In this document: in pieces, positions 9,783 to 18,390 of the stretch | Numbering within the stretch: the stretch's first letter is position 1 | Layout: the number at the start of each line of letters is the position of its first letter | DNA from: Bin87 sp965204685 | Lineage (GTDB): Bacteria > Chloroflexota > Dehalococcoidia > Lucifugimonadales > UBA3495 | Reading direction: 5' to 3' | DNA: 64,000 nucleotides | NCBI GenBank assembly: GCA_965204685.1 | Contig: OZ242004.1 | Coordinates: 186,001 to 250,000, forward strand | Program-made: the position numbers and the translations under genes | Notes under the pieces: generated by a model | Seen by the model: only the letters and a program-made list of their open reading frames with translations | Told to the model about the DNA's origin: nothing | Database searches by the model: none

Positions 9783-9872
9783 TCGTAGCCTCTTCTGCGT
9801 TCGCGCCCGTCGTCGCCGACTCTAAGCCCTGAACGTACCCGCGTGATGGGCAATAGAGCGGTGTCCCCAGAC

Positions 9873-10005
9873 TCGGGGATGATGGTTTTTGACACATCAA
9901 ACCGATGCGCGACCGAGAGCACCCGAAAGATGCTAACACCTGAACGCACCGAACGCATTCGGGTCGCCTCTGACCATCGCTCCGGCAGTCAAATCCGGAG
10001 GCCAG
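9873..10005 (+). pseudogene. Relic of an IS1380 transposase N-terminus
   Basis: The + strand reads SGMMVFDTSNRCATESTRKM, parallel to SGIMVFDTENRPETRSTHRM at the start of the IS1380 transposase at 25058-26755. It fades out after ~45 codons. It lies in the upstream region of the MFS gene. Confidence 0.6.
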
Positions 10006-10154
10006 TTCACAAAATCGTCTTCAAGATAGGAGTGTCGTACTCCGCAAACAGAAAACCTCCCTCCCACTCCCCAGAGTCAGTAGTGCCCCACCTTGAGCTT
10101 GAGGGTGGTGGCGTGGACGTCGTGCAGTCCTTCAACACCGGCAACTACGACGTC

Positions 10155-10523
10155 TCATTCCCTTCGCCGATTGCCGATGTGTTCGAATTTCCGGTAGTCG
10201 CTCAGGTTGCGGCAGAGGAAGAAGGCCGCCACCACACCGCAGAGGTTGGCAGCCGCCAGCCCACCAAAGAAGACATGGAAATTGAGGTGTGGCAAATAGT
10301 CGGTCACCATCAGCGTCAATGCGGTCCAGAGCGCGACTACCCCGAAACTCACCAGCACAGCCTTGAACCCCTGCCCCACGCCATCGTCGGGGTTGATACT
10401 CGCCATGAAACCGCCACAGACCGCTCCGGCGATGACCGGCAAAAAAACGGGTGCTACCAGATTGCCGACGATGACGGCAAGAAACATAATGAAGATGTAG
10501 TTTCCGGTATCGAACCCTTGCAT
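10155..10523 (-). CDS. Small four-helix membrane protein
   Basis: A 122-residue protein started at ATG 10523 (MQGFDTGNYIFIMF), which has a GGAG eight bases upstream; the frame is open further up without that signal. It shows about four hydrophobic segments and a charged C-terminus (CRNLSDYRKFEHIGNRRR). No family is recognised. It lies 180 bp downstream of a second small membrane gene on the same strand, separated by an IS1380 end remnant. Confidence 0.6.
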   Translation of the reverse strand: MQGFDTGNYIFIMFLAVIVGNLVAPVFLPVIAGAVCGGFMASINPDDGVGQGFKAVLVSFGVVALWTALTLMVTDYLPHLNFHVFFGGLAAANLCGVVAAFFLCRNLSDYRKFEHIGNRRRE

Positions 10524-10618
10524 TGTCGTTGCTCCGAATCCCAGAAGTGCGGTCGGGACACGCAGGCAATCGCATCTATTGGACACCCCTCTTCTCGGAT
10601 GGCCTTCGTTTCCACAAG

Positions 10619-10674
10619 CCATTATCCCCGATGCTCGGGAGCGCTTTCTCATCCTTTCGGTGGATTGGGGCTAA
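10619..10674. mobile_element. Solo IS1380 terminal fragment
   Basis: The run from CCATTATCCCCG to CGGTGGATTGGGGCTAA matches the right end of the IS1380 copy at 26679-26758, with a ~20-bp internal deletion. No transposase sequence is attached, so only the end remains. Confidence 0.6.
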
Positions 10675-10705
10675 GCCGTCGTGCCGGTTAGTAGCCGCGC
10701 TCGAT

Positions 10706-11074
10706 TCACGCTTCATCCGTCTGTTGTTCCGGGTGCAACCAGAACCAGACGCTGCCCACGATGATCACGATGGTGCCGAGACCGATGCAAACCAGATAGA
10801 GGATTGCAAGGTGCCATTCTGCGGCGAAGAAACCGGCAGCTTCGCCTGCCGCTCCGGTGATGATCCCCAATAGATATCCACCGAACACCGTGTATGCGCC
10901 CAAGCAGAGCGCAGCAAACCCCCTCCGCTTGGCCCTCAACATGACGGCTGCCGTGACCGTTGGGGCCAACCCGTAGACGGCTGGCCCAAATGCAACCGCA
11001 AACCAGAATGCGATGACGTGGTACCAATTGATGTGTATGGGGATGACTTGGCCCAAGGGAACATGAAAAGGCAT
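10706..11074 (-). CDS. Small membrane protein
   Basis: A 122-residue protein (start MPFHVPLGQVIPIHINWYH) with four hydrophobic helices and a short charged tail (HPEQQTDEA). The WYHVIAFWFAVAFGPAVYG block looks like a membrane-embedded repeat. No family assignment is possible. It may share a transcript with the membrane gene at 10155-10523, with which it shares size and topology. Confidence 0.6.
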   Translation of the reverse strand: MPFHVPLGQVIPIHINWYHVIAFWFAVAFGPAVYGLAPTVTAAVMLRAKRRGFAALCLGAYTVFGGYLLGIITGAAGEAAGFFAAEWHLAILYLVCIGLGTIVIIVGSVWFWLHPEQQTDEA

Positions 11075-11143
11075 CGTTCCTTACCGTTTCTCATCCGAGA
11101 AACTGACTGCTGGTCGCAGTCAGAAATACAGCTAGCCAAGCCG

Positions 11144-11977
11144 CTACGCCGCCCGAATCGCGCTGTCCGGCAGACAGGCGTACCCGACCATGAACAGCGC
11201 GTGCTGGAGCCCATCCACGGGTTCATACCCAACCTGCTCAAACTCCCCAGGTTCCCGAACCATCTCTCCAAGCAGCCACGCCGCCTTTAGGTTGTCGCAG
11301 GAGAACGCGGCACTGTCGTTGTTCATCCTCGGACGGTCGCACTGGCGGTAATTGGCACTCTTCGGTTCTCGGCGCGGCGGTATTCTGAGCCTCAACAAGT
11401 CAGGTTTCCGGCCGACCTTCTCCCGCCGGCAGTAGATGCCCACCAAGCCACTTAGGGCGCACGCGACTCTGCTGTCGTACATCGGGAAGCCGTCAATCAG
11501 CACGGAGTACACCTTGCTGAACCCCGGCCCCATGTAACGGAAATCGGCCAGATCTTCGGGGTCCGCCGCCCTGGGGTTCAGTCTCGCTCGCACGTCTTCT
11601 ACCAGAGCCTGCAATTGGTCCGGCGACATGCTCCGCCATTCGTTCAGCTTCTTACAGCGTGGGGCTCCTCCCAACCTGATGATGGCCTCGGCATCGTTGA
11701 CGAACTTCGCCTGCTTCGCGCGGCTGTCGATGGCGCCCATGTCTTCGAAATTGAGCCGGAACTCCCGCATACGCCGCTCCGTCACTCGGTAATCCAGTCC
11801 ATTGGCGTTATCGGGCCAACGGTACTGCTCCAAAGCATCGTAGAGGCTGGTGCATGCGAAATCGGTCCCCCTGCTCTTCCAACGGTGCGTCAAACCCAGT
11901 TCGCCGGTGACCAACTGGCTGGCCCACTTTGTGAACCCGCTTACGTGCTCGTCCGCCAGGTACTCATCTCGTTTCAT
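11144..11977 (-). CDS. Hypothetical protein beside a DNA methyltransferase relic
   Basis: A 277-residue soluble protein starting MKRDEYLADEHVSGFTKW. Visible features are FEDMGAIDSRAKQAKFVND, a long charged central part, GPGFSKVYSVLIDGFPMYD and a C-terminal helical region rich in Glu. I do not recognise the family. The gene lies ~225 bp downstream of a truncated adenine/cytosine DNA methyltransferase on the same strand, so it could be the partner of a former restriction-modification or related unit. That rests on position only. It ends in TAG. Confidence 0.6.
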   Translation of the reverse strand: MKRDEYLADEHVSGFTKWASQLVTGELGLTHRWKSRGTDFACTSLYDALEQYRWPDNANGLDYRVTERRMREFRLNFEDMGAIDSRAKQAKFVNDAEAIIRLGGAPRCKKLNEWRSMSPDQLQALVEDVRARLNPRAADPEDLADFRYMGPGFSKVYSVLIDGFPMYDSRVACALSGLVGIYCRREKVGRKPDLLRLRIPPRREPKSANYRQCDRPRMNNDSAAFSCDNLKAAWLLGEMVREPGEFEQVGYEPVDGLQHALFMVGYACLPDSAIRAA

Positions 11978-12202
11978 TCAGCCTCTCCATGTCGGGCACC
12001 AGCGGCAAACAGTGCCGATACGTTTGATTGCCGAGGCCATTGTGCCGGCGGAGTGCTGCCGATGCAACGCTATCCGGCAAAACAAGGCTGACAATGCCCT
12101 GGCGAACACGCCGGTCTTTGCAGCACCCCAAAGGCTGTAGACGCGCCCGGGGGCCGTTTCCGGCGGAAGCTGAGGCATCCCCGACCCACTCGCCAACAGG
12201 TA

Positions 12203-12660
12203 TCAGCATTCCAAGTCCCCGCCTAGGAAATTCCTCCCGACGGAAAGGGCACTCTCCATCACGGAGAAACTGCCCGCCGCCGGATCGACCACCAGATCCC
12301 CCGGCTCCGTGACCGCCTCAATCAGCGCCGCCTGGAGGCCGACAGGCTTCTGATGAGCGTGTCGCCTCACACCAAGCAACCTTTCCAACCAAAAATCAGG
12401 AACGCCACGACTTTCCCATCCGCCATCCACACGACAGGGCCACTTCTGGACCATCAGCAGATACTCGGCCCGACGCCGAGTCCGGTAGCCCATCCCAATC
12501 CTTCCCTTGTCCCACGTTACCAAGTCAACCACCTCGAGCGGCAACTGATTGAACCAACCGCCGCATCCTGAACAGAGGTGGAACTTGTCCACCTACAGGA
12601 AAAGGTGGCCGCTCGGACGCAGCACTCTAGCAGCCTGTCCGAGGATTGCCGGAGACCACT
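12203..12660 (-). pseudogene. N6/N4 DNA methyltransferase, 5'-truncated
   Basis: The C-terminal half of a beta-class DNA methyltransferase. It has the wall block VDLVTWDKGRIGMGYRTRRR, the RRHAHQKPVGLQ segment that precedes motif I in this class, and the SAM-binding motif I as DLVVDPAAGSFSVMESAL (DPxAGS). Upstream, SGHLFL is followed by TAG (12593-12595) where the family has Trp, then VDKFHLCSG. The 5' half, with the catalytic (D/S)PPY motif, is missing because the IS1182 relic begins at about 12661. It is therefore inactive. Confidence 0.8.
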
Positions 12661-12908
12661 GATGGGGCCATGTGATGGGCACGGTTTACGCGGTTAGCGG
12701 GCTTGACGGTATGGGCTGGGCCAACGGGCGGCAGTGGCGGAACAGCTTGAGCAGGTTGTGCCCGGTGCAGATCAGGGACCATTTGCCTTTCACCTTCTGC
12801 AAGCCCCGTAGCAGGAACTGCCGGAACCCTCGGCCCTGCTTGATCTGGCCGAAGACCGGCTCCACCGTCTCCATGCGCAACGCATAGCGCTGGCGACCCC
12901 GCTGGTCC

Positions 12909-12927
12909 TGTCCGCCTATGGCGGACA
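12909..12927. repeat. Mini-palindrome copy 1
   Basis: TGTCCGCC-TAT-GGCGGACA, a perfect 8-bp stem at a frame break of the IS1182 transposase. Confidence 0.75.
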
Positions 12928-13148
12928 GCGCATCCGGTCTCTGGACGAGAGGTCCTTGGTGATGCGTCCTCGGGGTGAGGGCGCCGGTTTGTGGCCGTGG
13001 CGGGTCTTCTCCGGCGCGACGTAGGGGTTGTGCCCAAGGCCTGCAAATCGGCCACGGCCGTGGCCGAGTAGTAACCGGCATCGGCGGATACTTCCCTGGG
13101 CACCGCACCAGTGTTGGCAATGGTCTCTTGGATCATCGCCACCGCCTG

Positions 13149-13163
13149 TCCGCCTTTGGCGGA
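13149..13163. repeat. Mini-palindrome copy 2
   Basis: TCCGCC-TTT-GGCGGA at the other frame break of the same transposase. Removing a 14- or 17-bp unit here restores the frame. Confidence 0.75.
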
Positions 13164-14147
13164 TCCGATGCGACATTGGTGGCGCGAGTGGCCACAATCA
13201 CTTGATGCTCACGGTCCACCACCGCCAGACAGTTATAAGCCTGCAGGAAGTCCTTGCCACCAGCAGCAGGCATGATGCGGGACTCCGGGTCGGTGAAGTT
13301 GCGCTGGGCCTTGTCCTCAGGCACTCCAGGATGCGCCTTGCCCTCTGCTTCGGCTGCTTCCGCCTGAGCCTCGGCCTCCGCTTCCAGCGCCGCCATGGCC
13401 TCCCGGGTCCTCTCCAACCGACCCTCCCGAAAGGACAACTCCTCCGGCAACTCATCACCGCGCTTGTCTTTGCCGTACCGGTGATCTTCTTCCTCATCCA
13501 CCTCCTGAGCCTGCCGCAGCAACTCCGCTACCTCCGCCGCCAACTGCGCTTCCTTCTCTTTCATCTTCTTGTAACTCATCGCCTTGTGTTTCGATGCGTT
13601 GGCTCTCACCTTGGTACCGTCCATCGCCACATGGCCCAGCTTTACCAGACCCGCCTGAGAGCACAGCATCAGTACCTGCAAGAACAGCCCCGATAAAGCC
13701 ACCAGGTGATCCTTGCGAAAGTCCGAGATGGTGCGGAAATCGGGCGTGTTGTTGGCCGCCAGCACCCGAAAGGCGATGTCCTCATGCAATCTGGTGGCGA
13801 TCCGTCGCGATGACGGTACCCCGACGCAGTAAGCGTACAGTAGCACCTTGACCATCATCCGAGGATTGTAGGGCGGCCCGCCCCGCCGCTCTTGCTCACA
13901 GCGTTCCGTGATCTCCGAGATGTCCAACTGATCCACGATGTCGGAGATGAAATAGGCCAGATGGCCCTCAGGCAGCCATCCCTGCAGAGCCTGTGGCAGC
14001 AACAACTGCTGGGCGGGATGGTACGGAAGGTAGGTCTTGCTCATCACCGGCTCCACACAACAGGACTGACCCCATCATACCTTCTCGATCTCGCTGGACC
14101 GTTTCTTGGACAGGCTGTTAGGCCTGTTCCGTGGTCATGTCCCAACG

Positions 14148-14619
14148 CTAATCACCAGCGTCCCAGCGCCAGAGGGACTGTCGGCCGACGGCAGGGATCG
14201 GCTCCGGCGATGCCTCCACGTCGTTCAAGAACCACAGCCAGCGGCCGGAGCTGAAGTCGCCCCAGGGATCAATGGTGGTTTGTGTTTTTCCAGAGGCGCA
14301 CCCCATCTCGGTGCCGGCCTCATGGACCACATGGCCGGTCATTGGGTCCATGTATTCCACCCGTGCCATGCCGGCCAGAATGGCGGTGTCCAACACCGCG
14401 CCCGTGGGGATGTTCAGCTGCCAGTCCTCGCCCAGCCGAGTCCGCAGTTCCTGTTCAATGCGGTCGCCCGGTCGCCTCACCACTCGCTTGCCGGCGTGGA
14501 CGGCGATGGTCTGCCCCAGCAGCCCCTCCCGTGCCGGCCAGGACCTGGTCTCCACGGTCTTGATTGATCCCCAGGGCGGTGAGCGTGGCCCAGGGCTGGT
14601 GCAGGGTGATGGCGTACAC
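14148..14619 (-). pseudogene. ASCH-domain protein, frameshifted by a 4-bp duplication
   Basis: A GTG at 14619 opens VYAITLHQPWATLTALG, the canonical first strand and helix of ASCH (RNA-binding, PUA-like) domains. The expected IKTVETRSWP follows in another frame because ATCA is duplicated (ATCAATCAAG); removing four bases joins them. The rest (AVHAGKRVVRRPGD, then PWGDFSSGRWLWFL) is typical ASCH. The gene starts at the stop of the zinc-ribbon gene upstream, so the two were translationally coupled. ASCH proteins act in RNA or modified-nucleoside biology; the role here is unknown. Confidence 0.7.
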
Positions 14620-14623
14620 CAGC

Positions 14624-14857
14624 TCATCCCTGGAAGTGTCGGAAGTGTTCCTCGGAGGGCTCTCCCCGCGGGACGCCCGCCACCCGTCCGGCGCCGGGTT
14701 TGATCTCGGCGATCACGCCCACGGCCACGGCGGCCCTGATGACGTGGTGGCGGCAGTAGTCCTGGCCGCCGATGCGGTAGAGGGTCTAGACGTAGACGGT
14801 GGGGGGCGCGCGGACGGGCGGCACCGGTTCGGCGCCGCAGGCAACACATTGGGGCAT
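14624..14857 (-). pseudogene. Small zinc-ribbon-like protein with in-frame TAG
   Basis: An ATG at 14857 follows CCGGAGGTGAGAACC, a strong Shine-Dalgarno sequence. The 77-codon product starts MPQCVACGAEPVPP (CxxC). It has TAG at codon 24 (14786-14788), then TLYRIGGQDYCRHHVIRAAV with a second Cys/His cluster, consistent with a small zinc-binding fold. The stop overlaps the ASCH start region. Without the TAG it would be an intact short protein. Confidence 0.5.
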
Positions 14858-15052
14858 GGTTCTCACCTCCGGAGAATGCAAGTCAGTTGCCGAAATTGTA
14901 ATGAGATTTCCGGCAACTCTTCCCGGCGCCCCGGGCGGAAGGTTTCAGGCCGCCTGCGGCAAGCGTCGCCGCGGCGTCAATGCGCCAACATTCTGCGGAC
15001 CAGGGATAAGGCAGGAGCTATCATTCAAAATTGACACAAAGGAGATCCAACC

Positions 15053-15559
15053 ATGCAATGGCAAAACATCATCGAGCTGGCGCGGCAAATGTCCGCAACT
15101 GAACCGTCCGACCGTCTCCACCAAGCCAGGGTTCGCATGGCCGTCGCTAGCGCCTACTACGCCATGTACCACGCCCTGGCCCGCAGCAACGCGGACCTGC
15201 TGATCGGTCCATCCGAAGCGGAGGGTAACTCGCCGGAGTGGAGCCGGGTCTACACGGCCCTGGGCGGCGACTCCGCATTCGAGCTGATGTGGGCCGACTT
15301 CTCCCGTCAGCCCGAAGCCGTCGGCAATTTCGTCGACGTCTTTCTCGCCACCCATCACCAGCGGCTGCTGGCTGAGGAGGATCCGGAAACCACGTTCACG
15401 GCCGATCAGGCCCGGGATTGCATCGACCTGGCGGAGACGGCCATCTCCGAGTTTCTGTCCATTCAGCCCGAACAGCGCCGAGCCTTCGCCGCCCAGCTGC
15501 TGCTGTACAGGCCCGCGTGGGGAACGACCGATGCCGACGAGGCTGCGGTCAGACCGTGA
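15053..15559 (+). CDS. HEPN-domain protein
   Basis: A 168-residue helical protein. The core segment RLHQARVRMAVASAYYAMYHALA matches the HEPN fold seen in RNase toxins and in nucleotidyltransferase partners; the classic RxxxxxH motif is not obvious, so catalysis is uncertain. AAAGGAGATCC precedes the ATG at ideal spacing. It sits between the zinc-ribbon/ASCH relics and the MNT-HEPN cassette, in a stretch rich in toxin-antitoxin-type genes. It has no adjacent antitoxin, so it may be a stand-alone accessory or an orphan. Confidence 0.7.
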   Translation: MQWQNIIELARQMSATEPSDRLHQARVRMAVASAYYAMYHALARSNADLLIGPSEAEGNSPEWSRVYTALGGDSAFELMWADFSRQPEAVGNFVDVFLATHHQRLLAEEDPETTFTADQARDCIDLAETAISEFLSIQPEQRRAFAAQLLLYRPAWGTTDADEAAVRP

Positions 15560-15824
15560 GGTCCGTGAATCCCCATCCGCCGTCCCGGTAACGCCAGGCG
15601 CGGCGCGGGCTATTCCCCGGATGAGCATATCAGCGGTGCAATCGGCATTCAGCATGCGCTGGGCCACGCCCATGGGAAACTTCGCCACCGGCTTGACCTC
15701 GGCATAGACGCGGGCGCCGTGCAATGTTTCGCCCTGAACCTTTCACCCGCGCTACTACAACGCAGGGTTCCTTTCATTGGCGCTGCTGCAGCGCAAGGAA
15801 GGTGGCGCCGGGGTTGCAATCGGC
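15560..15824. other. Intergenic with possible minus-strand gene fragment
   Basis: On the minus strand, ~15724 to ~15565 reads VYAEVKPVAKFPMGVAQRML and on for ~50 codons before losing character opposite the HEPN gene. It looks coding-like but has no clear start, stop or family. Confidence 0.25.
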
Positions 15825-15980
15825 TCACTCGGCGCAGATGTCGTCCGGCTGTACAATCGCCAGAGCCCACGAATCCTTGCGCTGGGCAGCCTCGTATTCT
15901 CCCCTGCCGGGTTTGGCGGAGCCCCCCTGCACGGGACCCAGCGTGATGAGGCTTCCGTCAGGCTCCCGAAGGGTGTACAT
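15825..15980 (-). CDS. Short hypothetical protein
   Basis: A 51-residue frame (MYTLREPDGSLITLGPVQGG, ending QPDDICAE) with a purine-rich TTTTGGGGG just before the ATG; an in-frame TTG lies six codons upstream. The composition is protein-like and acidic at the C-terminus. No family recognised. Confidence 0.4.
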   Translation of the reverse strand: MYTLREPDGSLITLGPVQGGSAKPGRGEYEAAQRKDSWALAIVQPDDICAE

Positions 15981-16344
15981 CCCCCAAAAGTCACCCAATC
16001 CCGCCCCAGTCTGGAATCATCAGGCATCCCCCAAACCATAAAGGCGCCTCTCGCCTTCACTGAGGCCCCAAATCGCGCCCTCAACACACTTTCGGGGCCA
16101 CAACCCTACCGAAACCCGAAAACCGGCCCAAAATACCGTTTTCTGCAACCGCCGGACCAAAACACCTCAGCTAGTGTTCAGTCACGTTTGAAATGGCAGG
16201 AAGATTGTCACGGGTACAGCGAGGGCCAGTCGCAGTTCCCTTTGCCTTGTTTCTCAGCAACTGTCATTTCTGGCATGACTGACTACTAGAGTACCGGTAA
16301 CGGTACACCCTCCTCCGCCGCCATCCGCCATCCCGGCGGCTGGA

Positions 16345-16388
16345 GGGTAGTGACTCAGTTTGAAATGGGGTATCAGAAAATCGGATAG
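16345..16388 (+). repeat. Left inverted-repeat arm
   Basis: A 44-bp arm containing TTTGAAATGGGGTATCAGA, mirrored at 17510-17552. Confidence 0.85.
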
Positions 16389-16545
16389 CAACCGGGTCGC
16401 GCCGCCCAGCCAAGCCTGGGCTCAGCCAACTCGCCGGCAGAACGACAACCGCAATAGCGGCGACTGTAACGCTGCCGTCGTTCGGCACCCAGTCTTGGTA
16501 GAATCGTGGGGCAGACTCTGCGGTGAAACCACCAAGGAGAATCCT

Positions 16546-17490
16546 ATGGTTGAACCAAGCTCAATACCTGGGCAAAGTCGAACTACGGCCCAGCCCTCAG
16601 AGCACGTGCCCATAAGCCCCCAAACTCCTGACCCGCACGCGATCAATATCGCACAGGCGATCCAGAAAGCCGTCGCCCCCAGTATGGTCATCCTTCACGG
16701 ATCTCGAGCCCGCGGGGACCACAGGCCCGATTCCGACCTGGACCTCCTCATCGTCTCGGTACCAGAGGCAGACCAAAACGCCTCCGCCGGCCAAGCCGCG
16801 GAAGCATACATGCGTAGTAACCCCCCGACCCTCGACCTCGACGTGGTATCAATCCCGGTTGAGGACTTTCAGAGGCTCCGCCGTGCCAAACAACATATCG
16901 CCGGACAAGCCGACCACTGGGGCACCTACATGAGCGATTACAGGATGGGCTACCACGACGACTATCGTAACGAATACCCCATGCACTGGCCGGCCACCCA
17001 GCGACGCCTGGAGAACGCTGCCGAATGGAGCAAGCAATTCAACGACATGGTTGACGAAAATAGCTGGAACCAGAAGCTTCTGGGGTTCTCAGCTCAGCAG
17101 GGTGTCGAGAACGCCCTGCGCGGCATCATCTCCGCTTACAACGACCCGACGATCTTCCGCCATGATCTCAACCGCATCTGGAATCACTACTTGGAAAACT
17201 ACCATGACCACACCGCCCCTCAAGCCCAAGAACTACGCCAAGCCGTCGACGACCTGCTCCAATACACCACATACGCGGACCCGAACTCTCCCACTGGCTA
17301 CGGCAACTGGCTCATCGACTACGCGACCGAATACCGCTACAACCGCGACCCTCGCCCCATGAACCGAGACCAAAAGGTGGAACTGAGGGTCCTGGTCAAC
17401 GAAGTCATCGACCGCCTGGCTGACATGACCCACCAGATAAGCGGAACATCCGAAGCTGACATCTTCCCAGACGGCAAGCCTTGGGAATAG
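16546..17490 (+). CDS. Minimal nucleotidyltransferase-HEPN fusion protein
   Basis: A 314-residue protein. I start it at ATG 16546 because AAGGAG lies nine bases upstream; the open frame further up runs through the inverted repeat. Residues ~50-115 are a nucleotidyltransferase domain with the signature GSRARGDHRPDSDLDLLIV and a later acidic strand (TLDLDVVSI), the MNT set G-S...D-x-D...D. Residues ~155-270 form a HEPN-type helical domain (KLLGFSAQQGVENALRGIIS). MNT and HEPN usually form a two-gene toxin-antitoxin pair in which MNT adenylylates HEPN; here they are in one chain. It ends in TAG. Confidence 0.85.
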   Translation: MVEPSSIPGQSRTTAQPSEHVPISPQTPDPHAINIAQAIQKAVAPSMVILHGSRARGDHRPDSDLDLLIVSVPEADQNASAGQAAEAYMRSNPPTLDLDVVSIPVEDFQRLRRAKQHIAGQADHWGTYMSDYRMGYHDDYRNEYPMHWPATQRRLENAAEWSKQFNDMVDENSWNQKLLGFSAQQGVENALRGIISAYNDPTIFRHDLNRIWNHYLENYHDHTAPQAQELRQAVDDLLQYTTYADPNSPTGYGNWLIDYATEYRYNRDPRPMNRDQKVELRVLVNEVIDRLADMTHQISGTSEADIFPDGKPWE

Positions 17491-17509
17491 TTCCTCAACG
17501 TTGCAAATA

Positions 17510-17552
17510 CTATCGGATATTCTGATACCCCATTTCAAACTGAGCACTACCC
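17510..17552 (-). repeat. Right inverted-repeat arm
   Basis: A 43-bp arm, near-perfect complement of 16345-16388, starting 20 bp after the MNT-HEPN stop codon. Confidence 0.85.
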
Positions 17553-17590
17553 AAACTGCCTCGCCCTCATTCAGCCAACCGGCCAGCGAC

Positions 17591-17770
17591 ATGCTTAACG
17601 CAGCCATCCAACTGGCCAGAAAACAGGGCTTCGAAAAAGCCACCACCCAGCATTACATCACCGCCATTTTCACCCACCCGCCCGAAGGCTTCATCGACTC
17701 GATAAAATCCGACCTGGTATCTCCAAACCAGGTGCTCGCCGCCTTCGATCAACACTGCGAAGAGCCCTGA
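17591..17770 (+). CDS. Short helical protein, Clp-N-repeat-like
   Basis: 59 residues (MLNAAIQLARKQGFEKATTQ, then HYITAIF). The AIQLARKQG...TTQHYITAIF pattern recalls one half of the Clp/Hsp100 N-terminal repeat (ALxxAxxxGxxxxTxEHLLxAL). The frame is open upstream into the inverted-repeat arm, so it may be the 3' remainder of a gene cut by the cassette. No partner half is found left of 16345. Confidence 0.35.
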   Translation: MLNAAIQLARKQGFEKATTQHYITAIFTHPPEGFIDSIKSDLVSPNQVLAAFDQHCEEP

Positions 17771-18022
17771 ATTGGCCCGAAATCCCCTTGAGCACGAACG
17801 TACACCCTCAACAGCGTCCACAAGCACATTCTTGTAGGACAGGACCCCCTACGTACCCCGATTTTCCCGTATGCTCAGAAGAGTACACCCAATCGTACTT
17901 AGATTCCTCTTCCAGACGCACCTTGGTTCTGGAGCACGGATCTACACCCTCGTCAACCTAAATTCATCCACGCCCTTAAGGACCCCCACCTCGGCTTAAA
18001 AACAGCCATTTCCGTAAACGCC

Positions 18023-18196
18023 ATGACCAACCCCACCAGACATCTCAAGCACGGAAGAATCGACCGTGTCTCCTCCGAAACCCGAGACGGCTGGCGAGAA
18101 TTCGACGCATTTTCGCCCGCCCCATTGCAGCGATTCTCCGGCGATTACGACGCCGAAAGTTCTGCCCATTACGCCGACGTTTCACGACTTAGATGA
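18023..18196 (+). CDS. Short hypothetical protein
   Basis: A 57-residue frame (MTNPTRHLKHGRIDRVSSET, then RDGWREFDAFS), polar throughout. It lies just upstream of the Fic fragment in another frame and could be a residue of the antitoxin or N-terminal part of that gene. No family recognised. Confidence 0.3.
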   Translation: MTNPTRHLKHGRIDRVSSETRDGWREFDAFSPAPLQRFSGDYDAESSAHYADVSRLR

Positions 18197-18216
18197 TCAA
18201 AGTTGGTGAAAATTGA

Positions 18217-18387
18217 CAGTTCGAGACCATCCATCCATTCCCGGACGGCAACGGCCGCATCGGACGCGCGATCAACGCCGCCATCTTCCGCCAGCATCAC
18301 GCACACAACGCAAAACCGCCCTTCTCCCACAGCGTCCACATCGACGCCGACCGCCCGTTGCCTCACCGAAGAATGATGCTCCTATAG
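18217..18387 (+). pseudogene. Fic/Fido AMP-transferase fragment
   Basis: 57 codons carrying the complete Fic active-site motif IHPFPDGNGRIGRA (HPFxDGNGRxxR), followed by INAAIFRQHHAHN. Everything upstream of the motif is absent: the frame opens right after a TGA at 18214. The IS110 transposase stop lies four bases beyond the end. Fic proteins transfer AMP to target proteins; this fragment cannot fold alone. Confidence 0.75.
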
Positions 18388-18390
18388 ATG

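Larger units (their letters stand above)
12686..14056 (-). pseudogene. IS1182-family transposase, three frame lesions
   Basis: The start is intact (MSKTYLPYHPAQQLLLP), with the DUF772-like N-terminus (RRGGPPYNPRMMVKVLLYAY), the first catalytic Asp in HVAMDGTKVRANASKH, a long coiled-coil insertion, and the C-terminal VEPVFGQIKQGRGFRQFLLR with the catalytic Glu. The frame breaks at ~13155 and ~12918, both at a TCCGCC-N3-GGCGGA palindrome, and once at ~13026, where a C-run lacks one base. Joining the three frames gives an otherwise complete protein. Confidence 0.85.
12661..14084. mobile_element. IS1182-family element, decayed
   Basis: The element encloses the transposase relic 12686-14056. Short terminal inverted repeats containing TGATGGGG-C/T-CA lie at the left (~12661) and right (~14070-14084) ends. 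It replaces the 5' half of the methyltransferase gene. Exact ends are approximate because the repeats are diverged. Confidence 0.65.
16345..17552. mobile_element. Inverted-repeat-bounded cassette carrying an MNT-HEPN gene
   Basis: Two arms of 44 and 43 bp, 16345-16388 (GGGTAGTGACTCAGTTTGAA...) and 17510-17552 (its near-complement), enclose 1.1 kb with a single gene. The arms match at ~40 of 44 positions with one 1-base indel. No transposase is present inside, so this is a candidate non-autonomous mobile cassette. Confidence 0.75.

Noticed and set aside
14945..15724. Long minus-strand gene opposite the HEPN gene
   Set aside because: It is the antisense of a gene with a strong ribosome binding site and a recognised fold; only its first ~50 codons outside the overlap look protein-like.
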